Source: Xiphydria camelus (taxonomy: Eukaryota > Arthropoda > Insecta > Hymenoptera > Xiphydriidae). Taken from it: DNA of 64,000 nt. A model generated the notes under the pieces. It was not told the DNA's origin, made no database searches, and worked only from the letters and a program-made list of their open reading frames with translations. The stretch covers positions 24,972,684 to 25,036,683 of the forward strand of contig OY783198.1 in assembly GCA_963678675.1 (NCBI GenBank), read 5' to 3'. Both the position numbers and the translations under genes were made by a program. Below are positions 49,901-62,805 of this stretch, piece after piece (within the stretch, counting starts at the first letter, position 1; the number at the start of each line of letters is the position of its first letter).

Positions 49901-52900
49901 CAGAGAGGCGACCTTAACGTATCGAAATAAGTACGCTCAAACGGCGTCGTAAACAGCCAATAGAACACATAATGCTTGCGCAAAGATAACATTAAGTTAT
50001 ATTAAAGACAACGTATACGAACGTGTACGAATGACTAAGGACTAAAAATGTCGTTACAAAAATAACGAAGGGTACACGTACATGATGAACTACTGAGTTT
50101 TTTCTCTTCATTTCATTCATACGTAGTCCCCTTTTATGGTATGGCATTAAATTAGTATGCTTCAAGAAAAAGTATTCAGCGAATAGTAACGCATAAGCCA
50201 TGTCTGATAAAACGATGTACAGTTGAAATAGGTCATATTTTGCTAATTAAGATAGAATAGGAATTGAAATGGATTCAGTTACGCGCCTCCTCCTCCTCCT
50301 CGTTTGATCGGCCGAGTACTGTTAAATAGCCCTGTGCTAATCGTTATAGCAAAGTCATGTTCTTTTTTTTTAATAGGATTCTAGGAAGACTATGATTAAC
50401 CGTAGGCTTAAACCAGCTTATTTCGTGTCGTATTAGCCCTACCATTAATATAGGTGCGTGTGTATGCAATGTGTACACGGAACTCGCGTTCGCGTCTGCG
50501 CGCGCGTGTATAAGTGCCTTTTTGATGTTCGTAGATAGATGTAGATACTTGTATTGTTTCTCGTTGAAATCGACGCAACGTTTAAAATGAGGAACGTATT
50601 TTTATGATAACAAAAATTTGTACACATATGCAAGGAGTTTCGAGACGAATATGTACTTGGAATAAAAATCAGATCATCGATACTTGAGAATATACAATGT
50701 CGCGGCGCATCTTCCTCAATTTCTTCGCGTTATTTTTACTATAACCTTCGAAGCGGATGCGACAAATGAAATTCGAAGTTCGAGAATCGATCGAACGGGA
50801 TTCGCGAGACCTGCGTGCGAAAAATTGACAAGCTCGAGGATTTATCTGCGATCTAGTCTCGATGCATCGTGACTGAAGAAACAGACGGTCGAAATTGAAA
50901 TAGCAACGTCAAGAGAGTTCGGACTTGTATATTAGCTTTGCGGTGCGTATATGTAAAGAATGGATCGTTAGGTTTTCGAAGGAACAAATTTGACGGTAAC
51001 GCCGGGACAATAGCGTCGGCACTTTCGTAAACCTCTTTCGAGTGTTGTTAATACGATGCTCGATAGCGTAAGACAGTCGCCAAACCGTTTAATACGTGTT
51101 GTAAAGTCAAATTTTAATATTAGTTCAACAGTGTAAGCAGAGTATATCTATTACGTAGAGAGTGACTATAATTCTATACATATTAGGATAATAAGATTTT
51201 TGAGATTGTAAAAATCATCAAAAAATCTATCACAATTACCATTTACGTAACAAGTAATCCTCATTTTTTTGTTTTTAATATTATTGTTGTAATTCAAACA
51301 TCAAGGCAAATAAGGGGTGAATTTCAACAGTGGCCTAAATCAGCCAAGTAGTCTTCCACAGATAAAAATATGTAAATAGAGTAAATCTATACTAAAATAT
51401 TCAAGTATATATAAGGTGAGCGTAATATAATAATTTTGTGAGGTAAAAGACCCTCTCGCTAATGGTCATTCATTCGTTACGCTATGAGTTTTTAATATGA
51501 CTGGCAACAAATTTGCAACATATTCTCTTTATCTTGGATATTTTTTTCGTTTTTTTTTTTCCTTTTAGTGTACTGCTGGAGACAGTTGATGGTGCTGTCG
51601 GTGTCGGTGTCGTGTCGTTGTGCATCGGACATGAACACACCTTCCACGTGGCAACACCAGCGTTAGCTCTCATTTAATACGTCTAATTATAATTACCTAG
51701 CAACAACATCAGAGACTCTTTAAGGACACAACTTATCCTGACGATACTATTATCACAGGCATTATTTTTATAACTCTGCTAACCATGACTATTAAATATT
51801 TCAGAATTAGTTCTCCCCATTTGCGTATATAAAATTAAAACCTCTCTAACGTTACCAGAGATGATCATGACTGGTTAGCCGGTACAATGTGCGGTCAGGC
51901 TTCGCACGACGTAACTACAGACGCGGATGTTATGCAAGTGTGTGTCTACGCAGGCTTCTCTAAGACTTCCATCCCTCCTGTGTTTCCTTTCCCCGTTTCC
52001 CGCGCTCCTCATGCCCTAACTCTCCCCCAAATTTCTTTACACATCGATGCTGTGCTCGCCTATAACTGATTTGGATAACGTTCGTTCCGGTTGGTCGGTA
52101 ATATATATGCGGATAAAACTGATAAAGCTATTCGAATATAACTACACATGAGAGTGTGCTACCTAGCATTTGGTATGGCAAGAAAATATCAGTAGTTCAA
52201 TATTGTAGATATAATAAGGTAACACAGTACAGTGTGAACTGCCAAATATTCGACGCGTACGCCACGTACTCATTGCATTTTTAGTTCAATGAAATCTTAA
52301 GGCTGATCATGTAAACAACCCTAAAAATATGTGTATTTCTATATAGGTATGTGTTCCATGTGGCTTCTCTTCCTTTATGGATCGTGTTAGTATTTACATA
52401 AATAGAAGTTGTTTAGCAAACTGTACGTTATTTTACATTGATAAAGTATCGTCCCTAAGATACCGGTATAATATTTACCTATGAATCTTACGCGTTAGAT
52501 TATTTGATCGCTCCCCTCCATTGTAAAATGGGAGAACGCCACTGCAATTTCTCGACAAATACATTTACATGGTATGGATATATTATTCGCTAGCACCACG
52601 AACCAATAATTCACACACGCATATATAATATATTTATATGGTGGACCATAATAAAGCATCCTGAGTAAATATTGTAACCATTATGTGTATCATCTAATTT
52701 GAACAATGCACAAATGGGAGCTAAAATAACTTTGAATTTTCGAGCGACAACCCTAAGTAATCGTTTCGTTTTACGTTCGTAATATGCTTTGTATGACTTC
52801 TTCCACTAGACGTTGTTAAAGGTTTAATTTCTTAACACGCTGTAATCTTTTCTTTTCTGTTTTTTTTTCCTTCTTAACATTGCCTCTATATTGTGTTTTT

Positions 52901-53823
52901 CTTTGTGTCTAACGAGGAGTAGAAGCGGAGAAAAATTAGGAACATAGCGCTCGTTTAGCTTAGGTGCCTGCAGTAACGAGGAGAATCGTTGTTCCCTCTT
53001 CTTTACAGATACGATATGATAAAGAGCAGGAAGTACTAGTAACTACCTCGCAGCATGCAACGCTTTCTATAACGTGACTTTAGAAATTTGGACACAGAGA
53101 TCGAGATTTATAATCCGCTTCCGCGTCAGCGGAGAGTCTATCCCTATCGTTAGCGTTTCGTATACCAGCCTATGGATCGTTTTTGTCGTTGATGGATTCG
53201 AGAACGCTGAGAAGTTGTTTGCGTATCGGATGGAGAAAAAAGGATGAAGGGAGCTTTTCCTTTTATATATACCTATTACTTGAAGCACAACCGGAAATCA
53301 ATGGGTGGCGGTGCTCATTCGAGACTAGATTAATTTGATTTACGAACGTCTTAAAATACTGACATGTGTCAAAAATGACGTACAACAACCAATTTAGACA
53401 GAAGGCCATTGTAAATTGCTTTTCAGCAGCAAGCGACACGATATATGCAATTTAATCAAAACGCCTTGCTACTTTTCAACTGACTCACCTTAAATTCATT
53501 TAATTTACTTTGGCAGTTTACCAAATGCAAGTTGTTTGTTACCATTATATTCTGTTTGGTCGGAGATATACTCTTACTTTTCCATTTTTTTTTTGTTTTT
53601 TTTTTCGATTTTGTTACTTTCATAAAACAGGGACGCATTGTGTCGTAATATAACTATTAAAGCTGCATGCTGCATTTTTTTTCTATTGCTTCGATAGGCC
53701 CGAAAGTCAATCGGCCTTTGCCTTGGGCATGCCTTTTATACCTTTCGTTGAGAGCACAGCAGTTCCAATAGGAGTTCCGCTTGCAGGAGGAAGTTAGGAT
53801 ATAGTTATTGATCTGATCTCACC
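46986..53823. other. AT-rich region between convergent Ric8 and mei-P26, no coding exon seen
   Basis: The left end holds the short Ric8 3' UTR. Part of the rest is probably the 3' UTR of mei-P26, whose transcripts in flies have regulated 3' ends. A short CpG-rich island interrupts the AT-rich sequence near 48.4-48.65 kb. All open frames are short and without recognisable features. Confidence 0.55.
47083..47088 (+). terminator. Polyadenylation signal of Ric8
   Basis: AATAAA about 100 bp past the Ric8 stop codon. Confidence 0.65.
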
Positions 53824-56800
53824 TCATAATATGTAGAGAGTGTTTAGCACGAGAACGTGGTGGTTGTTTTTAGCCAGTGTCACGATATATCCCTCTGAAG
53901 TGATTTTCAGACCACAACAACGTGAGACCTAGGAACAAAAAATTGTAAAATACAATCGCGTCGACCGGAAAGATCCATTCGTTTTGTCGTTCAAGTATAA
54001 ATAACAATTTATGTATTATCCACGGCCCTGTCTGTTCGGTGCAAAGAATATATTATATACAGAACAGATCGAAGTAAATCATTTGCCGGTCACACCTCCG
54101 GTACAGTTTCGTTATAATTCCAAAACGATGGAACCCTTACCTTAACGTAAGGGCATTCGAACTCGGAAATTAGCGAACCATCTCTCGAAAAAACAGCAAC
54201 GTGAAATCGATTGCCGTGAGAATCGCCAATTAACACATCTCCCGCGTCGCTAATGTCAATCCCATTTGGAAAGTTTGTGATGTTCTCACAGCCGATGCGA
54301 CGCAGAAATTGACCATCTTCGTTAAATACTACTACGCAGTGTCCTTTAAAGTCGCAGACGAAATACTCCTTACCTATGGAACCAGAATCGATCAAACGAG
54401 AACGAGTGTTCGGCTTATTCTAATCCTCCGATATTCGCTACGATGAGATTCACAAATCTCCGAATGTGCTTCACTCACCGCTGATGGCAATGTCACTGGG
54501 CTCTCTCATGTAATCGCTGCAATCAAACCACCTCAGAAGATCGCCCGTATCACTGATGACGAATACCGTCGGCGACACGCTATCCACCGCCACGATGTGG
54601 CCTTGACTAGTTACGGCAAGTCCAGCCACAATGTCGATATAACGAATGGCTATCTTCTTAATGAAGTGACCGTTCTTTGTAAATATCTGCATTCTGGATC
54701 GTTCGTTGCCACGATCACACACGACAAACTTCCCGATGTTTCTCATAACCGCGACTTTTCTGGGATACCACAGTTGTCCCTCTTCCTTGCCAGGAATGCC
54801 AAATTGGAACTTGAAGGTGCTAGTTTTTTCAAACACCTAAAATAATCATGCAAATCTCAAACACAACATCCGAGTGACAATTCAAAAGTATTACATAGCA
54901 TCATTTCAGTGGCCTCGCAGAAAACGCGATGTAAAATTACCTGAATTCTGTGATTGTTCGTATCCGCGACTATGATGTCTTCGTCAGTCCCTAGGCAGAA
55001 TCCATGGGGGGAATTAAATTGGCTCTTACTGGGACCAAGCTGACCAAATTTGCATCGAATTTGCATCGCGGTAAGCTTCGGATTACTGGAACGTGGGTGA
55101 GCATAGTTCCCAGTTCCTGAACCACTCACATTTCCGACAGTTCCACCTACCACTACAGGGATGTTATGCATTGAATCTCCTATAAGGTCATCTGAAATTG
55201 AAGCGTAAAGCTCTAGATCCAGCGAACGTATCTATCTATTTGCTAGCCAAAGCTACTGCATTTCGCTTTTACTGAACGATTGCAACATACCGTAACGACG
55301 ACGCGTATGCACATGTTCAATGATATGAGAGAGAATAGGAGCATTGATAACGAGCGTTACAAAAATATAGCATACAGATCAGCAGTATCGATGTATTTTG
55401 ATAATATAGGAGTAATTATCATTACAGAACTAAAACAATTTGAAATTTTCTATTTTACCAAAGCGAACAATTAAACGAAACTGCATAGTTTACCGACGCT
55501 TACAAATATTCTAGCATTGCAACTGCTGGACACATAGTCTACGAAGAAAAGCATACTGCATGTTTACGAGAGAGAAACATTAGCTGTCTTCATTTTTAAA
55601 AAAATTTTTTTTCATGCCACATTTCAAATCCAAGCAGTTCGAAACTACAAAGGGTTTCTGACTCGAATGCCCTACACAGTTGATATAGCCAAACTATCTT
55701 CCGTACTTTACTAACTTACCAGTAGCTTGTGAAAGTATTGGCGATGTAGAAGAAGATAAAGATTGGAATCCTCCATTCAAAATACTGTTAGCAGTCAATG
55801 ATCCAAGACTTGGCGTATCAACTATACCTGGAGATGATCCGCGACCCAATACGAGATTACCACCTCCGTTCAATGTTGCATTACCCAAATCTGAAAATGA
55901 ATACATTATTTTTAATTGCGAATGAATGAATATTGTATTAAAAATCGCAAATATATTAAGATTAATGAGTGAAATCTCTCTTGCTGTCAATCGTTTTACA
56001 TAGTAAATTGTTCGAGATGATAAATTAAAATCAATTTGAACGCGTACCTTGATTGCCAAGCGAGTTTCCTAGTTTGGCAAGGGCTTGTAGGTTGTTAATA
56101 GCATGGCTGGTAGAGTTCAGATCTCCAGCGAATAATTCAGCGAGGGTGAAGGACGGAGTAGGACTTGGATTGGAACTGGGTCCAACGACCCCGCTGTCGC
56201 CAACCATTTCAACCTTTTCTGCCAGACTAGCCAGTTGTTGGAGGTTGTACTCTTGAATACTGGTAAGACCGTGAATGGGGCCTGGAGGAAGAGAAACGGG
56301 AGGGGGTGGAGGTGGAACATTTTGAGGACTGGATGCTGGAGGGATTACGAACGAAGGTTCACCTTCGAACGACGATTGCATCGACGCGGGGAGAGATATC
56401 GGAGAACTCGTGCTGATAGAACTGGGACAACCCATCGAAGTATGGACGATCTGCTGTGTGGAGATACCCGGTGCTGTTGGAATTATTTCGGGAGTGGACT
56501 TTGTCGAAGGCGTATTTTCAGTACGAAATTTGCCAAATGCTTCCTGGAAATAGACGTAACGATGATTGAAACTCGACAATTACGTTAGATGGATGCGTCA
56601 ATGTAAGAGCAATCTTGTGCCCAGTCCTTACCTTAACAGTCTTTTCAAAGTGATTGTAGTCTGTTTGAAATTCGATGGAAAAATTCACATTGGTTTTTGG
56701 TGTGTTTTTGATTAGGCTCAACAATTGTGATCCTACGACACGACGTAGTGCCAAAATTTCCACAGCATCGCCATGCTCCAAAAGTCTTGACGTAAAACGG

Positions 56801-58278
56801 CAAGCGTCTTCTATCTTTTCGACTGTCTTTTCAACACTGAAATTTAAGTTTCGTGAAGTAGATATCGTCAGAGAACTGTTACACACGCGCGCGTATCCTC
56901 TAATTGCAAATTTAACATTACGTACCTATGGAACGTGTCCATTATCTCGAGTTCTCGTTCGGAATGTAATTTCGCGAGGTCGTCTAAGGCACTGTCTCGG
57001 CATTTTTCCAAGATTGCCTTATAACTTTGGAAGGTCTCGGTAATTAAATCCTTGGCCTGATCGTGCTGTACTTGTAATTCGCTCAATGCGTTCTCCAATT
57101 GAGAAGATGCGTGGTCGCAATCGGCAATGCGCGATTTACTTTCCGCCATTAAGTTTACCAACTCCTCTTTTTGTCGCGGTTCCGCGTCTGTTAGCCGTTC
57201 ATACTGGTGATCAGGAGCTTTGTGCTCGGCCAAAAGACACTCATTACATATAGGTTCCTATATTTTAGATATAATTTATATTAGATGTATGAAACGACTG
57301 AATTGATTCGCGGAATGTGATTACAAGAAGGTAAGTTATAAGGAAATTTTTAGTTAGTTTTTTGCTTTCATTCGCGTCCATCCCTTACATTATACATTAA
57401 AATTCATTTTGCATATATCACAGTTTTAACACGGTTGCTGCGGATCACGCGGCTCCCGCGTAAGGGTGTATGTATTTTAAAGCGGGACCTGTGCGCGATC
57501 CGCAGCGAATGTATTAAACCGATGGATGCAATACAATTTTTCAATGTGTTACAAGCTGATAATTTGAAAATACTAGCAATACTTTGATTCATCAACATAC
57601 CTGACACGTGTAACAGTAGAACTTCATGTTTTCAGAGGGGTGGCAGTCGCAAAAAATAGGTTTGTGAATCGGAATAGCTTCGTTGGACTGCTTCAAATCC
57701 TCGAAAGCCACTACTTTGTGGCTCTCGAAACATCGCATGAACTGATGCGCAGTGTTGCAATTAGGACACAAAAAATTGGCACAATCGGAACAACGCGCTA
57801 CCGCACTCTCCTTAGCTTTACACGATGTGCAGAGCACTGCCATATTCTCGATTGCCGACATGTCTAGTATATTAGTCAGGACGTAATCACAACTGAGTGA
57901 CGCAGCACCTTTAGAACCGACGGTAGTCTCTTGATTGCAAAGCGGACAGCTCAGCGTGGATCCCACCTTGCTGTCTCCAGCCTCGTCCATTAAAAGCTTA
58001 TCGAGGCAAGCTTCGCAGAACACATGAAGACACGCGAGGACTCTCGGTGCACAGAGCTTACTCGAACACAGGGGACATTTCTGGTCTCTAGCTTCGCCAA
58101 CTCCGCACGTCATCTCTTCGAGAGCGTCGCCAAGTTTACTGCCGGTGTATCCACCAACCATCGCGACATTTCTATCACCGAATATATCTCCTCCGTCGAC
58201 TTCTTCGCTTCCTACTATACTATTAGAGGAAGGTACCGCCGCCGTGCCGGATGGAACAGCAATCGTAGACGATGCCAT
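53824..58278 (-). CDS. mei-P26: TRIM-NHL translational regulator Mei-P26
   Basis: Nine coding exons in phase: 58278-57601, 57257-56926, 56836-56632, 56543-56048, 55890-55720, 55191-54941, 54836-54479, 54373-54141, 53928-53824; 942 aa. Mei-P26 is a cytoplasmic RING-type E3 ligase and RNA-binding repressor that limits stem-cell growth and acts with Ago/miRNAs, Bam and Sxl in fly germ cells. Domains: RING with the full C3HC4 set at C68, C71, C83, H85, C88, C91, C111, C114; B-box 1 about 150-187; B-box 2 about 210-245; coiled coil about 250-400; a Ser/Pro/Gly-rich linker about 410-680; NHL repeats about 690-940 ([61 protein letters not shown]). The last exon ([15 protein letters not shown]) closes the propeller. 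The RING and the ERSRMQIF and MREPSDIAI blocks point to Mei-P26 rather than Brat, which lacks a RING. A TRIM71/Wech assignment fits less well, as there is no filamin domain. Confidence 0.93.
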
Positions 58279-59406
58279 TTTACGACTGCTCCTTTCACTT
58301 CTATCGCTATTGTTCTGGTTCAGCTATGTAAATACTTCACTCGATCACTATATATCTTGCACAAAGTTTCTGTTACTAAAGGCTTATATGACGAAGCTTC
58401 ACTTTTTTTAAAAGGAGGGGCACCTGAAAGAAGCACAAACTCCTCAGAATTCATAACCGCAGTTTCACGCGCACCACGATCCATCCGCAGAGACAAAACA
58501 TTTGGAAATTTCAAGCAGGAAGGCAATCGCGCAAACAAAATTGCGATCCAAACTGAACGCAGTGCGCAATGAAGAAATGGCCGTTATCGCCATGAATACT
58601 ACGTTTGAAACGATAATTCTAACGTCAAAGCGAAGCCATCCTCAACGGTCATGCAATTTTTAGAAAACTACCATTTCACACACCTTATATGCGAAAGATT
58701 CTCATATTTACATCACGTCTTCTACATTCTTGAGAATACCCACCACTGCCATGTTGGATTCTAATTTTTAATACTCTTTCGACTCGTATGTGTGTATGTA
58801 TGTAGCATTATTGAGCGCAGAGACGCATTCCGGAGCTATTCGTGGTTCTTCTCTGCGATTGGTCCGATTTTCAAACTGATCACTGTATTGGTGTAACGTA
58901 TTCCTGACGAATGTAGCGAACCAATAGAATACTGTTCACAGAATGAAACACAGAGGATAGAAAACTACAAAACGGAAGAGGTGGCGCTTACCCGTTATTA
59001 TTAACCAATCGATATGCAGCTCGAGTATGCTTATTTCTATGTATGCGTCGAAATTTACTACCCCCTAAAGAAATCTGGTTGGGAGTCGAGAGAGTGTGTA
59101 CCCAATCAAATTTCAATGCGTAAGAACGATGGAGAGCAGCTCCATCTGCTTTCTGTCACAAATAGGCGAGTATTATGTGTGTCTGTAATCACGGCAGTCT
59201 GTCAGCTGTCAAAAAACTTCATAAAATTCGTATAATAAATAATACAATTTATACTGAAGTATTAGAAATATTCGTCATTCAGTTTTCATTGTAACAACTT
59301 ATATTGACGGTCCTCCGAATGCTGCATACTATACCGAAAAATAAATTAGTTATATTAAATTTAATACAGCTTTCTCCTTACATATGATTACAATTACGTA
59401 CATATT
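58279..59406. promoter_or_regulatory. Divergent promoter region of mei-P26 and the myotubularin gene
   Basis: About 1.1 kb between the two start codons. No coding exon is recognised. Both leaders and promoters should lie here unless extra non-coding exons exist. Confidence 0.5.
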
Positions 59407-62400
59407 ATGTCTTTAAACGTGAAAACTGAAAAATTAATAGAAAGTCCTAAGGTTAGCGCAAATCTATTAATTTCCGAGTTATTTCAAATCAAATTTTTTT
59501 AAGCAATTTGTAAAGAACATTTTCTATAACGAGTGAAATTATTTAATTATATTATATTATTTCTACCATTTTCTAAACTTTTTCCTCTTGTCTAATTTAT
59601 TTGTTCTGTTCACACACATATCTGTAAACATTAATAATCATACTTACGAGCAACATTGAAACGCTACAAAAGAATAATTACACATGGGTAGTGTGACAAT
59701 ATAGTTTCTATTTATTTAATATTATAATTTTATTCGTATTATAGGTGGTGGCTTACACAATTAACTTATATTTCAGGTGCAAAATGTGCGTATGCTAGAC
59801 AAGTACAGCAACAATCACTCTTTAGGAACATTCTATTTAACAGAAACAAATTTCATATTTCTTGATCATGATGGGAAGAAAGAAATATGGGTAAGCCCGC
59901 TGTTATCCCACAAAATTTTCCTCACATTTTTTCAACCTGTTTTATGTTGCAAATAATTCTTTTCTGTGAATTTCATCTACATATATAGGTTTTATATATG
60001 CACATCGCTAATATAGAAAAACAACCACTAACAACTACTGGCTCGCCGCTTCAGATCAAGTGTAAACATTTCTTCACAGTTACGTTTGTTATTCCAAAGG
60101 AACGAGATTGTCACAACATATATCTTGCTTTATTAAAGTTATCAACCCCAGGTTAGACATCGTATACTACTCTATTCGATCTAAATGTGCTTAAAGCATG
60201 TATATTTAATGTTAATTACAGTTATTGCATACATTTCGCAGCAAGACTGGAGGATTTGTATTGTTTTAACTATAAATCGATTAAGGATTCACTACCACAG
60301 CATGCGGGATGGAATTTTTTTGACATTGAAAATGAATTTCAAAGACAAGGAGTCCCAAATGAAGAGTGGTCACTTTCGTATCTTAATTCTCATTATGAGG
60401 TATACGCGAGTTCTTATGATACGGATTAATAGACTTGCATTTGTTGTCTTTCATTAATAAAATTAGTCAATTTTATTCCTTTCAGCTCTGTGACACCTAT
60501 CCTAAATATCTGTATGTACCTGCTACTTGTACAAACAATATCTTATTGGGAAGTGCAAAGTTTAGAAGCAAAGGCAGACTACCAGTTTTAACCTTCCTTC
60601 ATTCCAATAAGGTTTGTTTTTTGTATGTGGCGAAAAATATGATATATACACATGTACCCTGAATGGTTGAGGTATCCTATTGTTCGTTTCAGGCGGCTAT
60701 TTGTCGATGTAGTCAACCACTGTCTGGATTCAATGCACGTTGTCCTGAAGATGAACAAATGCTGTATAATATATTGCATACCAACCCTAATTCAAAGTAT
60801 ATGTACGTTGTAGACACTCGTCCACGGGTTAGTAATTCTCTGTTTACATATTTGAAGAGATATGTAGTTACTAAGAATGTCCACCAACACGTTCAATATA
60901 TAGATAGTGTTTCTCTTAAAGGAAACTTCATGATTTTAGATTAACGCAATGGCTAACAGAGCGGCCGGAAAGGGATATGAAAATGAAAATTTTTATGACA
61001 ATATTAAATTTCACTTTTTTGGTATCGAGAACATCCACGTGATGAGAGCAAGTTTGAGTAAACTTATGGAATGTGAGTATGACAAAAAAAAACCAAATCA
61101 ATACATGGACTAATTAGATTTTCCATTTTGAATGTATTATAATTTTCGTTAATTTAGTACAAAGAAGCACTACTATGAACACGTTTATCGGTGGCCTAGA
61201 AAGCAGCGGTTGGTTAAAACATATACGCTCAATATTGGAAACTGCGTGGTTCATCGCTCGTGCGATATCAAGTGGCGTAAGTGTTGTGGTCCACTGTAGC
61301 GATGGCTGGGACCGAACGGCACAAGTCTGCTCATTAGCTGCTTTAATGTTAGATCCATTCTATAGGACGATTCAAGGTTTCCAGGTACATTGAGCTTTCA
61401 TTTAAGCCAAGTTCTACAAGAATGTATTTTATAAAAATTGGGCAATTATCACGGAGAATTGTTTTCAGGCCCTCATTGAAAAAGATTGGCTATCATTTGG
61501 GCATAAATTCAATGACCGCTGTGGTTACATAAGTAGCGATGGAAAGGAACTAGCGCCTATATACACGCAGTTTCTTGATGCCACTTATCAACTTTTACAG
61601 CAGCATCCTTACATGTTCCAATTTAACGAGTCCTTTCTGTTAACCCTTCATGATCACGTTCACAGTTGTCAATATGGTACCTTTATAGGTAACTGCGAAA
61701 GGGACAGACAGATGTATAGGTAATATTCCGCGCGCGCTAGATTCAGACGGAACTAAATCAAAGGACTCGTCGATCGTTCCATCGAAATATATGTAGCTAC
61801 AAAATATATAAATGACACGTTAATTCCAGATTATCGGAGAGAACGTACTCTTTATGGGGATACATAGCTAATCATACAAATGAGTATATGAATCCTCTTT
61901 ACACGTGCAATCAATACAAAGAAGCGGCAAATGGTCTGCTTCAACCTAAACTCGCCCCTCAAAGTATTACGTAAGACTCGGAACGATTAGCATATTCTGT
62001 TATTTCCATTCGTTTTTATAGTTTGGCTCATTTTAGTTACATTGCAGCTTATGGAGAGGTCTATACTTTAGATTTGAGAATGGTATCCATCCTCGAGAGA
62101 TATGCGAAGATTTGTTATTAACGCTTTACGATCATACTAGTTCGTTGGAAGACCACGTGAAACTTCTCATCAAGGTAAACATAACGCAAATCTACAAAAT
62201 TTAAGTCATTTGCTTCAAAAAAATATTCAAAATAATTCTAATCTGAATATGTAATTCGTGCACATGTAATATAGCTTTTTCAATTCCACGTGAATATTTA
62301 TTTTAGAGGGTTAACTCATTGGGTCAACTAGTTACATCAAATAATATTCAAAAGAGAAATATTCAAACGACATTCGATAAGATCGACAAGTTTGATAAGG

Positions 62401-62805
62401 AATTATTGTCTGAAAAGATTATAGAAAACTCCGCGAAGCATGATGACAATGCGAGGAGCAAGTTGAAAGAGGATCAGCTGGAAACTGAATTAAAGACTGT
62501 TGCTATCGATTGGAAATCATCTCGAAACGTGGAAGAATGTACGTGCTCTACTAGGTTTGACGCATTTCATGAAAAGGTAATAATCTCTTTGATCCCATGC
62601 GATTTATTTATGAATTTGAAGAATGAATTTCAATCGTTCTAATATTGATTGATTTTAGTGTCACTGTTGGTCTTGCGGGGAGGTATTATGTACAAGGTGT
62701 TTAGATGTACACATCCCACTACCGGGGCACCTGTCGCAACGCGCAGTTCCTACATGTAAATCTTGTCAAACACCGTCAGTGTCGTCTGTGACTACAATTT
62801 CATAG
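59407..62805 (+). CDS. Mtmr6: Myotubularin-related phosphoinositide 3-phosphatase (MTMR6/7/8 group) with FYVE-like C-terminus
   Basis: Thirteen exons in phase: 59407-59451, 59777-59890, 59989-60151, 60242-60399, 60486-60611, 60693-60827, 60940-61072, 61158-61384, 61469-61719, 61830-61970, 62048-62174, 62307-62576, 62659-62805; 678 aa. The enzyme removes the 3-phosphate from PI3P and PI(3,5)P2 on endosomes. Order: PH-GRAM (about 15-105), myotubularin core with [44 protein letters not shown], and the catalytic loop HCSDGWDRT with C338 and R344 intact, so it should be active. A charged helical stretch (about 540-620) leads to a cysteine-rich finger at about 626-672 (CTCSTRF, CHCWSCG, CTRC, CKSC), FYVE-like but without the usual basic R-HHC patch. 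Exon 1 (15 codons) is chosen because it restores phase and matches the short family N-terminus, but its donor (GTTAGC) is weak; confidence in exon 1 alone is about 0.6. Confidence 0.95.
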
